Positions 1 to 8,517 of a DNA stretch of 18,252 nucleotides are shown here, one piece after another. The DNA is from an uncultured Prevotella sp. GTDB taxonomy: Bacteria; Bacteroidota; Bacteroidia; Bacteroidales; Bacteroidaceae. The notes beneath the pieces are model-generated. The model had not been told where the DNA came from and searched no databases. It saw only the letters and a list, made by a program, of their open reading frames with translations. Each line of letters opens with the position of its first letter. Position 1 is the first letter of the stretch. Both the position numbers and the translations under genes were made by a program. The stretch lies in assembly GCA_937889855.1 (NCBI GenBank), contig CALBYK010000085.1, positions 1-18,252 on the forward strand, read 5' to 3'.

Positions 1-55
1 AAAGATTGAAATATTCAAAGATTGAAATATTCAAAGATTGAAATATTCAAAGATT
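1..55. repeat. AT-rich 16-bp tandem repeat, left flank of the S23-type gene
   Basis: Three exact copies of the 16-mer AAAGATTGAAATATTC (1-16, 17-32, 33-48) are followed by a partial copy, AAAGATT (49-55). Each unit is two related 8-bp halves. The array touches the left edge and may continue beyond it. It overlaps the 3' end of the small minus-strand gene: the TGA stop (47-49) is read from the repeat itself. Its reverse complement resembles the array at 525-557, so the two arrays flank the gene as imperfect inverted repeats. Confidence 0.9.
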
Positions 56-418
56 AGGTGGGGGAGCGATACCCTTAGCCTTCTTTATTATATTGACCAG
101 TGTTCCTATAATCTTGCCAAGATCATTACCCATTGACTCATACAGTTTGTTCTCTATGTATTCTGCTCTATAGAGTAATTCAAGCCAGTACTTTGTTTCG
201 TTAGCTTCTTTCAAGGAGATATATAGCTTGGCGATGAAATCGGCTTTGGTCTGGGCATGTTCACTTTCATAAATGTTGGCTCCAATACTTGTACCGCATC
301 TCAATATCTGTTTTGACAAAACATATTCCCGCTTTGTCTCAACAAGATACTTTCTTAGCTTGACTATACGCAAGGCAAAGTCAAGACTAAGCTTGGCTAT
401 AAGGTTCTCCTTCTCCAT
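47..418 (-). CDS. Four-helix-bundle protein, S23 / 23S rRNA intervening-sequence family
   Basis: This 123-residue protein has the features of the four-helix-bundle family named after the ORF found in 23S rRNA intervening sequences, which also includes diversity-generating-retroelement Avd proteins. It is almost wholly helical. Recognisable blocks are SLDFALRIVKL near residue 11, the conserved turn RCGTSIGANIYESEHA at about 40-55, and the KEANETKYWLELLYRA helix at about 70-85. The length is typical. Its biochemical role is not established; family members are thought to bind nucleic acid. It lies 141 nt downstream of gltB on the same strand, in a spacer made of AT-rich repeats, and no promoter or ribosome-binding site is clear. 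It looks more AT-rich than gltB, which suggests separate acquisition. The ATG at 416-418 is the only sensible start. No reverse transcriptase or variable repeat is nearby, so a retroelement role is unsupported here. Confidence 0.85.
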   Translation of the reverse strand: MEKENLIAKLSLDFALRIVKLRKYLVETKREYVLSKQILRCGTSIGANIYESEHAQTKADFIAKLYISLKEANETKYWLELLYRAEYIENKLYESMGNDLGKIIGTLVNIIKKAKGIAPPPNL

Positions 419-559
419 ATTTTTAATATTGAAATATTGACGAATGTAGATATTGAGATATGAAAAATATTCAATATTTAGATATTGGAAATAAAAAAAT
501 TGCCAGAATACACATCCTCCAATTTTTCCATATTTCCATATTTAAATATTTCCATATTT
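419..559. repeat. AT-rich spacer with 8-bp repeats, right flank of the S23-type gene
   Basis: This spacer between the S23-type start and the gltB stop is very AT-rich. Near the gene (about 425-490) it holds words such as ATATTGAAATATT and AATATTCAATATTT. Next to the gltB stop are four 8-bp units: TTTCCATA (525-532, 533-540), TTTAAATA (541-548) and TTTCCATA (549-556). Compared with the reverse complement of 1-48, the stretch from about 531 to 562 matches at roughly 26 of 32 positions by eye, so the flanks could pair across the gene. Confidence 0.8.
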
Positions 560-3500
560 TTAATAGTCTCTCTGCATGTCTGCTATCTTCTGTTGCAGCT
601 TTCTTACCTGCTCTTCCTGGAGCACACGCTTATACTCGATAGGCACAATCTGTATGAAGTCCTCGACGTAGCGGTTCCAGTCGTCGAGCATTGTGCGCGC
701 GAGTTTCGAACCAGTATAAAGATAGTGCTGGCGGATAAGCTCGTGCAGTTCCTTGCGGTAGTTGCTGTCGTCGACAAGGTTTATCTCGACCATGTCCATG
801 TTGCAGAAGTAGTCGAAGTTGTGGTTCTTGTCCCACACGTAAGCCACGCCGCCCGACATGCCGGCTGCGAAGTTGCGTCCCGTCTCGCCGAGCACCACGA
901 CACGTCCACCCGTCATATACTCGCAGCAGTGGTCGCCTGCGCCCTCGATGACGGCCGTGGCACCCGAGTTGCGCACGCCGAAGCGCTCGCCCACCTTGCC
1001 GTTGATGTAAAGCTCGCCGCTCGTTGCGCCATACAATCCCGTGTTGCCTGCGATTATATTATCTTCGGCAGAGAAGTTGCTGCGTATGGGCGGCAGGATG
1101 GATATGCGTCCGCCGGAGAGTCCCTTGGCGAAGTAGTCGTTGGCCTCGCCCTCAAGCTTGAAGTCGACACCCTTCACGAGGAACGCTCCAAAGCTCTGTC
1201 CGGCAGAACCCTTGAACTTCACGTTGATGGTCTTGTCGGGCAGTCCTGCCTCGCCATACTTCTTGGCAATCATGCCGCTGAGCATTGTGCCCACGGCACG
1301 GTCGGTGTTCTTGATGGCGAAGTCGAGCGACACCTCGTCCTGACGCTCGATGGCGTTCTGCGCTCCGCGTATGAGATGCTGGTCGAGCACGTCGCCAAGC
1401 TCGTGGCGCTGCTGTGCGGTGTGGTAGAGCGAGCAGCCGTTAGACTCCTTGAAGAGCAGGCGTCGGAAATCGAGCAGAGCCGACTTCGGGTTCTTCTCGT
1501 CCTTCTTGGTAAGGATAAGCTCCGTATGGCCGACAATCTCGTTGAGGCTGCGGAAGCCCATCTCAGCCAAGTACTCGCGCACTTCCTGAGCGACAAACGT
1601 GAAGTAATTGACAAGATATTCAGCCTTTCCACGGAACAGCTTGCGCAGCTCCGGGTTCTGCGTAGCCACACCCATAGGGCAGGTGTTGAGGTTGCACTTG
1701 CGCATCATCACGCAACCAAGCACGATGAGCGCCGCCGTACCGAAGCCGAACTCCTCGGCACCGAGCAAAGCCATGAGCACCACGTCGCGTCCGGTCTTCA
1801 ACTGACCGTCAACCTGCAGGCGCACCTGACCGCGCAGACCGTTCTTGACGAGAGTCTGCTGAGTCTCGGAGAGTCCTATCTCGGGCGAGATGCCAGCGAA
1901 GCGCATGCTTGATGCCGGCGACGCGCCCGTTCCGCCCTCGGCACCGGATATCACGATGAGGTCGGCCTTTGCCTTTGCCACACCGGCGGCGATGGTTCCC
2001 ACGCCGCTCTCTGCCACGAGCTTCACGCTGATAGCAGCCTTGGGATTAACATTCTTGAGGTCGAAGATGAGCTGTGCGAGGTCCTCGATGGAGTAGATGT
2101 CGTGATGAGGCGGAGGCGAGATGAGCGAGATGCCCGGGATGGAGTGTCGGGTCTTGGCTATGACCTCGTTCACCTTGAATCCCGGCAGCTGACCGCCCTC
2201 ACCAGGCTTTGCGCCCTGTGCCACTTTTATCTGTATTTCCTCAGCGTTCACAAGATACTCGGTAGTCACTCCGAATCGTCCCGAAGCCACCTGCTTGGTC
2301 TTGCTCGACAGCGACACGCCGTCTACAGTTTCGTGGAAACGTTCCGACAGCTCGCCGCCCTCGCCCGTGTTTGAGCGCGCGCCGAGCTTGTTCATGGCGA
2401 GAGCCATAGCCTCGTGAGCCTCCTTGGAGAGAGCTCCGAACGACATGGCGCCAGTTACGAAGTGCTTCACGATGCTCTCCACCGGCTCAACCTCGTCAAC
2501 GGGTATCGGGTTGCGCTTGAAGTCGAAGAAGTCGCGGATGAATATCGGTTCCTCCTTCTCGTCGACGTATTTGGTGAATTCCTTGTATTTTGCGTAGTTG
2601 CCCGTACGTGTGGCAAGCTGAAGCGTGGCTATAGTCTCCGGGTTCCATGCATGGCGTATGCCGTCGTGTCGCCAGTGGAACTGTCCGAAGTTGGGAAGGA
2701 AATCAAGACGTTTCTTGTTGCGGAACGCCTTGTCGTGCATGTTGATGGCGTCGCGGGCTATAGTTTCCAGCCCAACGCCGCCGATGGTGCTCACCTCTGT
2801 ACCGAAATAAGCCTTCAACAGAGCTTCCGACAGACCTATGCTCTCGAATATCTTGGCTCCGCGATATGAGCGGATGGTAGAGATGCCCATCTTTGCCATA
2901 ATCTTCAGAAGGCCCTTCTTCACCGCCTTTATGTAGTTGGCCTCGGCTGTGGCGTAGTTCTCCTGAATCTTGCCGCGCTTCACGAGATCGTCAAGAATAG
3001 CGTATGTCATGTACGGGCAAAGGGCTGACGCGCCGTAGCCCAGAAGCAGGGCGGCATGCATCACCTCGCGTATCTCGCCGCTCTCAACGATAAGGGCGGT
3101 CTGCACGCGCTTGCCTACGGATATGAGATAGTGGTGGACGGCACTCACGGCGAGCAGCGACGGAATGGCGGCGTGTGTCTCGTCGACGTCGCGGTCGGTG
3201 AGTATTATGTAGTTGTAGCCGTCGTCAACGCTGCGCTCTGCCTCCTTGCACAATGTATCAAGAGCCTCACGCAGTCCATCCTCGCCCTTGCTGCACTCAA
3301 AGAGCATGGGCAGCTTCACGGTCTTGAACCCCTTGTAGCGTATGTTGCAAAGGATGTCGAGCTGGGTGTTGGTAAGTATCGGGTGCGGCAGGCGCACCAT
3401 CTTGCAGTTCGACTCGTCGGGCGAGAGAATGCCCGACCCTACCCTACCGATATACTCGCTGAGCGACATCACCAGCGACTCGCGTATGGAGTCGATGGCA

Positions 3501-5080
3501 GGATTGGTAACCTGGGCGAACTGTTGGCGGAAATAGTTGAAGAACACCTGCGAGTGGCTTGACAATACGGCAAGCGGTGTGTCGTTGCCCATTGAGGCGG
3601 TAGGCTCCTGGCCGTTCGTCGCCATAGGCACGATTGTTCCGTCAACATCCTCCTCGCCGAAGCCGAACATGAGTTCCTTGCGAGTGAGGTCGTCCACGGA
3701 ATTGTCCACCTTGCGGCCCGAGTGCAGCTTCTCCAACTGTATGCGGTTGGTAGAGAGCCACTGGCGGTAAGGATGGGCAGAGGCGAGACGCTCCTTAATC
3801 TCGCCGTCATAGTAGATTTTGCCCTCTTGGGTGTCAATCAAGAGTATCTTGCCCGGCTGGAGACGCCCTTTCTCGGCAATCTCAGTCGGGTCGAAGTCCA
3901 TGACGCCCACTTCGGACGCCACGACCATTGTGTCATTCTTGGTAATTGTATATCGTGCCGGGCGCAGACCGTTGCGGTCGAGCATGCCACCGGCGAATCG
4001 TCCGTCGCTGAAGAGCAGGGCGGCAGGACCGTCCCACGGCTCCATGAGTATGGAATGATACTCGTAGAAGGCCTTCAGGTCCTCGGGGATTGGGTTCTTG
4101 TCATTGAAACTCTCCGGCACCATCACAGCCATAGCGTGCGGCAATGAGAGTCCGCTCATGACGAAGAACTCAAAGACATTGTCGAGACTTGCCGAGTCCG
4201 ACATGTTGGGCTGTATGATAGGCGATATCTCGCGTATGTCGCCAAGCGCCTCGCTTGAGAGCACCGACTCGCGTGCATGAAACCAGGAGCGGTTGCCACG
4301 TATGGTGTTTATCTCGCCGTTGTGTGCCAGGAGGCGGAACGGCTGGGCAAGACTCCACGTGGGGAACGTGTTGGTTGAGAAACGCGAGTGGACGAGAGCC
4401 AGTCCGGAGGTGAAGTAGTTGTTGGTGAGGTCGGGGTAGTACTGGCGCACCTGCATGCTGGACAGCATGCCTTTGTAAACGATGTTTTTGCTTGAAAGCG
4501 AGCAGATATAGAAGTCCTTGTCCTTTACGCGGTTCTCTATCTTCTTGCGTATAATATATAATGTGCGCTCAAAGGTGGCAACCTTGTCATCGGTGACGCC
4601 TGTTATGAAGACCTGCTTGATGGCAGGCTCCGTTTCCAGCGCCGACTCACCGAGGCAAGCAGGATTAGTAGGTACGGCACGAAGGTGCATCAGCGACAAC
4701 CCCTCACGCTCTATCTCCTCAATCATTATCGAGAGTATCTCCTGCTGTTTCTTCTCATCCTTGGGCAGAAAGACGAGACCCGTGCCGTATTTTCCCTTCT
4801 CCGGCACAGGTATTCCCTGAAGCAGAATAAACTCATGCGGTATCTGCAACATGATACCCGCGCCGTCACCCGTCTTGTTGTCGGCACCCTCGGCGCCACG
4901 GTGGCGCATGTTCTCAAGCACGCGCAGAGCGTTGTCTACCAATTCGTGGCTCTTGTTGCCATGAATGTTCACTACCATTCCCACACCGCACGCATCGTGC
5001 TCGTAGGCGGCATTGTAAAGTCCTGAAAATTCCTCGCCTGCCAACGCATGACAGGCTTGATGGTCTTGTGTTCTACCCAT
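560..5080 (-). CDS. gltB: Glutamate synthase, large (alpha) subunit
   Basis: The 1506-residue protein makes glutamate from 2-oxoglutarate and glutamine-derived ammonia in the cytoplasm, with a GltD-type reductase subunit. Domains in order are a class II glutamine amidotransferase starting at Cys31 (HDACGVGMV; the 30 residues before it are the propeptide removed in this family), a central linker, the FMN-binding synthase domain at about 830-1190 (GAMSFGALS near 880, SGAEGGTGASP near 1050), the 3Fe-4S cysteines C1123, C1129 and C1134 (CVMMRKCNLNTCP), and a C-terminal GXGXG beta-helix at about 1250-1440. The length is normal and all key residues are present. The ATG at 5080 fits because the next Met lies inside the catalytic block. 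AAGG abuts the start codon with no useful spacing. A promoter-like box lies 50 nt upstream. gltD is not in the window and could lie beyond the left edge. Confidence 0.97.
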   Translation of the reverse strand: MGRTQDHQACHALAGEEFSGLYNAAYEHDACGVGMVVNIHGNKSHELVDNALRVLENMRHRGAEGADNKTGDGAGIMLQIPHEFILLQGIPVPEKGKYGTGLVFLPKDEKKQQEILSIMIEEIEREGLSLMHLRAVPTNPACLGESALETEPAIKQVFITGVTDDKVATFERTLYIIRKKIENRVKDKDFYICSLSSKNIVYKGMLSSMQVRQYYPDLTNNYFTSGLALVHSRFSTNTFPTWSLAQPFRLLAHNGEINTIRGNRSWFHARESVLSSEALGDIREISPIIQPNMSDSASLDNVFEFFVMSGLSLPHAMAVMVPESFNDKNPIPEDLKAFYEYHSILMEPWDGPAALLFSDGRFAGGMLDRNGLRPARYTITKNDTMVVASEVGVMDFDPTEIAEKGRLQPGKILLIDTQEGKIYYDGEIKERLASAHPYRQWLSTNRIQLEKLHSGRKVDNSVDDLTRKELMFGFGEEDVDGTIVPMATNGQEPTASMGNDTPLAVLSSHSQVFFNYFRQQFAQVTNPAIDSIRESLVMSLSEYIGRVGSGILSPDESNCKMVRLPHPILTNTQLDILCNIRYKGFKTVKLPMLFECSKGEDGLREALDTLCKEAERSVDDGYNYIILTDRDVDETHAAIPSLLAVSAVHHYLISVGKRVQTALIVESGEIREVMHAALLLGYGASALCPYMTYAILDDLVKRGKIQENYATAEANYIKAVKKGLLKIMAKMGISTIRSYRGAKIFESIGLSEALLKAYFGTEVSTIGGVGLETIARDAINMHDKAFRNKKRLDFLPNFGQFHWRHDGIRHAWNPETIATLQLATRTGNYAKYKEFTKYVDEKEEPIFIRDFFDFKRNPIPVDEVEPVESIVKHFVTGAMSFGALSKEAHEAMALAMNKLGARSNTGEGGELSERFHETVDGVSLSSKTKQVASGRFGVTTEYLVNAEEIQIKVAQGAKPGEGGQLPGFKVNEVIAKTRHSIPGISLISPPPHHDIYSIEDLAQLIFDLKNVNPKAAISVKLVAESGVGTIAAGVAKAKADLIVISGAEGGTGASPASSMRFAGISPEIGLSETQQTLVKNGLRGQVRLQVDGQLKTGRDVVLMALLGAEEFGFGTAALIVLGCVMMRKCNLNTCPMGVATQNPELRKLFRGKAEYLVNYFTFVAQEVREYLAEMGFRSLNEIVGHTELILTKKDEKNPKSALLDFRRLLFKESNGCSLYHTAQQRHELGDVLDQHLIRGAQNAIERQDEVSLDFAIKNTDRAVGTMLSGMIAKKYGEAGLPDKTINVKFKGSAGQSFGAFLVKGVDFKLEGEANDYFAKGLSGGRISILPPIRSNFSAEDNIIAGNTGLYGATSGELYINGKVGERFGVRNSGATAVIEGAGDHCCEYMTGGRVVVLGETGRNFAAGMSGGVAYVWDKNHNFDYFCNMDMVEINLVDDSNYRKELHELIRQHYLYTGSKLARTMLDDWNRYVEDFIQIVPIEYKRVLQEEQVRKLQQKIADMQRDY

Positions 5081-5131
5081 CCTTAGTTGCTTTTAATTAG
5101 TAAACTATTAAAATTCCTATCAAATTGATTG

Positions 5132-5139
5132 CAAATTTA
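5132..5139 (-). promoter_or_regulatory. Candidate -7 box of the gltB promoter
   Basis: On the minus strand this reads TAAATTTG followed by CAAT, an exact match to the Bacteroidetes -7 consensus TAnnTTTG. It lies about 52 nt upstream of the gltB ATG. No convincing TTTG -33 element sits 19-21 nt upstream, so the call rests on the -7 box alone. Confidence 0.5.
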
Positions 5140-5373
5140 CAAAAATAGTTTCAAAAGGTAATAACTAATATTGCGAAACTTGCGTTTTTTTTGACTTAAA
5201 ACAAGTGCATGTTACGATTTATCATAAATATCAATCCAAAATGGTACAGATGTAATCTGTTTAATGAAAATAGTTACGAATTAACAAATATGCGATTCTG
5301 GAATTGAAAAAGGTATCAGATGAGGCATGCCGTAAATTTGTTTAATATTTACTGAAAAACATACATAGAAAAC

Positions 5374-5404
5374 TTGTTAAATAAGTAAATTATTTTTAAA
5401 TTTG
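5374..5404 (+). promoter_or_regulatory. Promoter of the three-gene envelope operon
   Basis: A TTG (-33; 5374-5376, within CTTG) is separated by 20 nt from TAAATTTG (-7; 5397-5404), matching the Bacteroidetes architecture TTTG-N19-21-TAnnTTTG. Transcription would start near 5411, giving a leader of 115-160 nt depending on the start codon used. Confidence 0.6.
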
Positions 5405-5569
5405 TGCTGTAAACAGAAGAATATAGCACTTTATTTTCATTAAAATTGACAAATATTCACAAAAAAGACGATATATTCACGCTAAACGACACTCTATACA
5501 CGAATATTGAAAAAATAGCCAAACATGAATAGTGTCAACACTAAAAAGAAAACTCTAACACAAGAAACT

Positions 5570-7654
5570 ATGAGCTATAAAATTCACAGTCTAATGATTT
5601 GCCTGTTTGCAAGTGCCACTACAGCACTCTCCCAAACAGGACAAGCGGCCGCACAACCCCAGCAGCCCATCGTCTACCAACTGCGCCAGCAGCCGGTGGG
5701 AATAGACAACTACCAATCGGGCTTCTACTACTACAACGGCAAGAAAGCCTACACCATGCGCAGTTTCAACATGCTCTCCACAGGAGAGATAATGTCGCTC
5801 AAGGTCAATCCCTCGGGCTCGTCATACGCCGTGCTCACACATGGCAAGAAGCAGAACTCGATAGCCGTCTACGACCTTTGGAAGCCCAACGAGCAGATAG
5901 CCACCGTAAAGGAAAAGGGCTTCAACCCCACGGCGATATGCTATTCTGCCAACGCCAAGCTGCTCTATGCGGCTGACGCCGACGGCACAGTCCACTCGTT
6001 CAGCATCTACAAATACAAGGACAGCGGCTCGTTCAACATAGCGGCTCCGGCGTCCAGGATGGCTGTCAGCTCAAACGGCTACTTCCTCGCCACGGTAGGC
6101 GGCTCGTCAGTGTATATATATAATGTGGACGGATTCAGCCATGAGCTGCGTTCTACGGTCAAAGCTGCCGCCACGGTTAACGACGTGGCGTTCTCTGCCG
6201 ACAGCAAGTGGCTTGCGGTGCTCTCCGCCGACGGCAAGTGCAGCGTCTACGACACACGCACGTTTGCCGCCACCCACACCTTCGAGGCTCTCGGCTCCGC
6301 CCAGGCTTGCTTTTTCCACCCGGCGGGCAAGTATCTCGGTGTGGCGACGGGCGACAGCCGAGTGGCTCTGCTCAACCTCTACAACACCGACGACCGCCAG
6401 TATGTCGACGCCGACGAGCCTGGCATCAGCTACATCAACTTTGCAAAGGGCACAGACGGCGGCGTGTACCTTGTCTACAACACTCGCTCGAGAATTGTCT
6501 TCGCTCCCGTGTTCTTCCTCACGCCCAACCGCCGCGAGCTGCTGCGCAACGAGCTCAACGACCGTATGGAGGAGTGGGCACGCCAGATGGAAGGCGAGAC
6601 AATGGAGGAGTACAACCTGCGTGTAAACGACGAAACACGCGCCAAGCAGATGCAACTCTTCCAGACGGAGATTGCTACCGAGATGGCTGCTGACATGCTG
6701 AGCATGAGCGAGGTGAAGATTGGCAACTACAACACCGACATGAACATGCTTGCCATCGAGTTTGACAAGATGCCGACAATCTACCTGGCGGTAAGTCCCG
6801 ACCAGGTGACCGACTTCGACAACCCTGCCGACCTGCGCTTTGCCAACACCCAGTATTTTCTCAACGACAAGGACGAGTTTGAGCTTGCCTACACCGAGGT
6901 GTTCAACACCAAGACAGGCAAGAGCTACGTGTTCGACAACCGCGAGCGCAAGTCGCTCGACTATCTTGAGTCGGACGACAACTTCGTGCCGCTCGAGCAG
7001 CTCAAGGCGTCGCGCATGGAGGAGCTGCGGCTTGAGGAACTGCGCAACAGCGTCATGAATGAGGCGAAGGCCACAAACGTCATCACCGACCACACCAAGA
7101 TTGACGTCAACACCAAGGTGGTGAGCACCACAGACGCATCGGGAAAGAAGATTTCCAACTATGAGGTAAACATATCCTATACCGTTGACGAGGAATACTC
7201 CGCAAAGGACGACTTCGCACCTGGACGCTTCCGCTGCAACGAGTCGGCGGCTGCCAAGGCCATGCTTGCCGTGGTGAAGCAGGCACTTGAGGGCGACCTC
7301 GCCAAGTATGTGGCCAACGGCAAGCAGCTCAACATACACATCACCGGCATGGCGGACGCCATACCCTTCACCAAGGCCATTGCCTACGACGGATGCTACG
7401 GTGAGTACGACCGCGAGCCGGTATACCGCGACTCCGAGCTTGCAAGCATCACCGTCACACGCACCACAGGCATAGCCGACAACGACCAGCTGGCGTTTAT
7501 GCGCGCGATGGGCGTGAAGGACTACATGCAGACCAACATACCGTCGCTCGCGAAAATGCGCACCGAGTGGACGTCAAACACCGAAGTGTCGAAGGAGAAG
7601 GGCAGCCAGTACCGGCGCATCGGAGTGAAACTAACTTTTGTAGACGCATTCTAA
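5570..7654 (+). CDS. Exported WD40 beta-propeller protein with divergent OmpA-like C-terminal domain
   Basis: Read from the ATG at 5570 this is 694 residues. An in-frame ATG at 5525 adds 15 residues; I prefer 5570 because it gives a compact signal peptide (SYKIHSLMICLFASATTALS, cleavage before QTGQ). Residues about 70-320 contain degenerate WD40-like blades (VNDVAFSADSKWLAVLSADGKCSVYD and similar). A charged helix or coiled coil follows (about 320-375), then a beta-rich linker. The end (about 530-694) looks OmpA-like: a helix, LNIHITGMADA for the usual IxGHTD strand, NDQLAFMRAMGVKDYM for the NxxLSxxRAxxV helix, and YRRIGVKLTF for NRRVxI. Asp596 and Arg645 lie about where OmpA-type domains bind peptidoglycan, with an insertion of about 30 residues between the motifs. 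It is probably periplasmic or outer-membrane associated and wall-anchored (inferred). It is first in the operon, 21 nt before the next gene. The true function is unknown. Confidence 0.8.
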   Translation: MSYKIHSLMICLFASATTALSQTGQAAAQPQQPIVYQLRQQPVGIDNYQSGFYYYNGKKAYTMRSFNMLSTGEIMSLKVNPSGSSYAVLTHGKKQNSIAVYDLWKPNEQIATVKEKGFNPTAICYSANAKLLYAADADGTVHSFSIYKYKDSGSFNIAAPASRMAVSSNGYFLATVGGSSVYIYNVDGFSHELRSTVKAAATVNDVAFSADSKWLAVLSADGKCSVYDTRTFAATHTFEALGSAQACFFHPAGKYLGVATGDSRVALLNLYNTDDRQYVDADEPGISYINFAKGTDGGVYLVYNTRSRIVFAPVFFLTPNRRELLRNELNDRMEEWARQMEGETMEEYNLRVNDETRAKQMQLFQTEIATEMAADMLSMSEVKIGNYNTDMNMLAIEFDKMPTIYLAVSPDQVTDFDNPADLRFANTQYFLNDKDEFELAYTEVFNTKTGKSYVFDNRERKSLDYLESDDNFVPLEQLKASRMEELRLEELRNSVMNEAKATNVITDHTKIDVNTKVVSTTDASGKKISNYEVNISYTVDEEYSAKDDFAPGRFRCNESAAAKAMLAVVKQALEGDLAKYVANGKQLNIHITGMADAIPFTKAIAYDGCYGEYDREPVYRDSELASITVTRTTGIADNDQLAFMRAMGVKDYMQTNIPSLAKMRTEWTSNTEVSKEKGSQYRRIGVKLTFVDAF

Positions 7655-7675
7655 ACCGATAAAAACAAAACACAT

Positions 7676-8473
7676 ATGTACATAAAGTCAATAACAATGG
7701 CGGCAGTGATGACGCTCAGCGCTCTCTCCGCTTCCGCACAAAGCGAGCTCAAGGGCCGCGTTACCGACAAGAAGGGCAACCCCATCGCGGGCGCCAAGGT
7801 GGAGAACGCCAAGACCAGCGAGCAGACAACCACCGACATGAACGGACAGTTCACCCTGCAGACAGCACAGCCAGTGAAGAGCATCAACGTGGAGTACATG
7901 GGCCTGCGCCCCGTGTCGAAGAAGAAGGCGCGCCAGGACATGACCGTCCGCATGTCGGACAACCTGCGCAAGACAAGGTTCTTCATTGGTCCGGAAATGG
8001 CGTTCACGGGCACAGGCGGCGCCAAGCCCGCATTCGGAGTGATGGTAGGCGGCGTGAAGAACTGGGGGCTGTACGGAAAGTTCATGCTCAACGCGATGCC
8101 GAAGGACGACGGAGGCAGCGTGGACAGCTTTGGCGGCAGCGACCGACCTTCCTACACGGGGAGAATACACGACAGCTTCATGTCACTTACTGGTGGCTTG
8201 ATATTCCGCGTGTGGAACGACCTGCATGTGTATGGCGGTGCAGGAGCGCAGCAACGCATCGTGGAATGGGAGAACTCATACGGCTCATACGACGAGTATG
8301 AACCCGACAGCTACTACAAGTTCGGCGTGGAGTTTGGCGCCATGATGATGTGGAAGCATTTCTACGCCACGGCAGGCACACAGTTTGCCGTGGGCAACAT
8401 CGACAACGACGACACCAACTACCAGGGCGGCAAGACGTGGGTGCTGAACATAGGCATCGGCGTCAACTTCTAA
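7676..8473 (+). CDS. Outer-membrane beta-barrel protein with CarboxypepD_reg-like N-terminal domain
   Basis: This 265-residue protein has a clear signal peptide (YIKSITMAAVMTLSALSASA, cleaved before Q). Residues 23-95 look like the carboxypeptidase-regulatory-like Ig-type domain common in Bacteroidetes outer-membrane proteins: LKGRVTDKKGNPIAGAKV, then TTDMNGQFTL. The remainder alternates short beta-strands rich in Gly and aromatics (FFIGPEMAF, AFGVMVGGVKNWGLYGKF, TAGTQFAVGNI) and ends in VLNIGIGVNF. The C-terminal Phe is the usual signal for the BAM barrel-assembly machinery. It is predicted to be a small outer-membrane barrel of about 8 strands, not a TonB receptor, since no plug is present. 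It lies 21 nt after the WD40/OmpA-like gene and 44 nt before the lipoprotein gene, so the three are probably co-transcribed. No specific family name is assigned. Confidence 0.8.
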   Translation: MYIKSITMAAVMTLSALSASAQSELKGRVTDKKGNPIAGAKVENAKTSEQTTTDMNGQFTLQTAQPVKSINVEYMGLRPVSKKKARQDMTVRMSDNLRKTRFFIGPEMAFTGTGGAKPAFGVMVGGVKNWGLYGKFMLNAMPKDDGGSVDSFGGSDRPSYTGRIHDSFMSLTGGLIFRVWNDLHVYGGAGAQQRIVEWENSYGSYDEYEPDSYYKFGVEFGAMMMWKHFYATAGTQFAVGNIDNDDTNYQGGKTWVLNIGIGVNF

Positions 8474-8517
8474 GCAATGCCATAATTTACACAATCACAA
8501 AAAACAACATATAAGAC

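Larger units (their letters stand above)
5081..5524. other. Divergent AT-rich intergenic region
   Basis: This 444-bp gap separates gltB (leftward) from the envelope operon (rightward). No ORF or RNA gene is evident. It holds a -7 box for gltB (5132-5139), a good -33/-7 pair for the operon (5374-5404), and a second rightward TAAATTTG at 5333-5340 whose nearest upstream TTG is 26 nt away, too far for a normal -33 element. Words such as AAAATAGTT recur (near 5142 and 5267), but no clear operator dyad was seen. Confidence 0.7.

Noticed and set aside
1..55. CRISPR array
   Set aside because: The 16-bp units are directly abutting with no unique spacers, so this is a tandem repeat.
47..418. Diversity-generating retroelement accessory protein (Avd)
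   Set aside because: The fold family is shared, but no reverse transcriptase, template repeat or variable repeat is visible nearby.
485..1912. Plus-strand open frame of 475 codons opposite gltB
   Set aside because: It lies wholly antisense to the well-supported gltB reading frame; the product is His/Val/Ala/Leu-rich and low in structure, as expected of a GC-rich antisense shadow.
5333..5340. Second rightward promoter upstream of the envelope operon
   Set aside because: The -7 box TAAATTTG is perfect but the nearest TTG is 26 nt upstream, too far for a -33 element; kept only as a note on the spacer.
6107..7339. Minus-strand open frame of 410 codons
   Set aside because: It is antisense to the WD40/OmpA-like gene, with a His/Val/Leu-rich product, no recognisable motif and no promoter.
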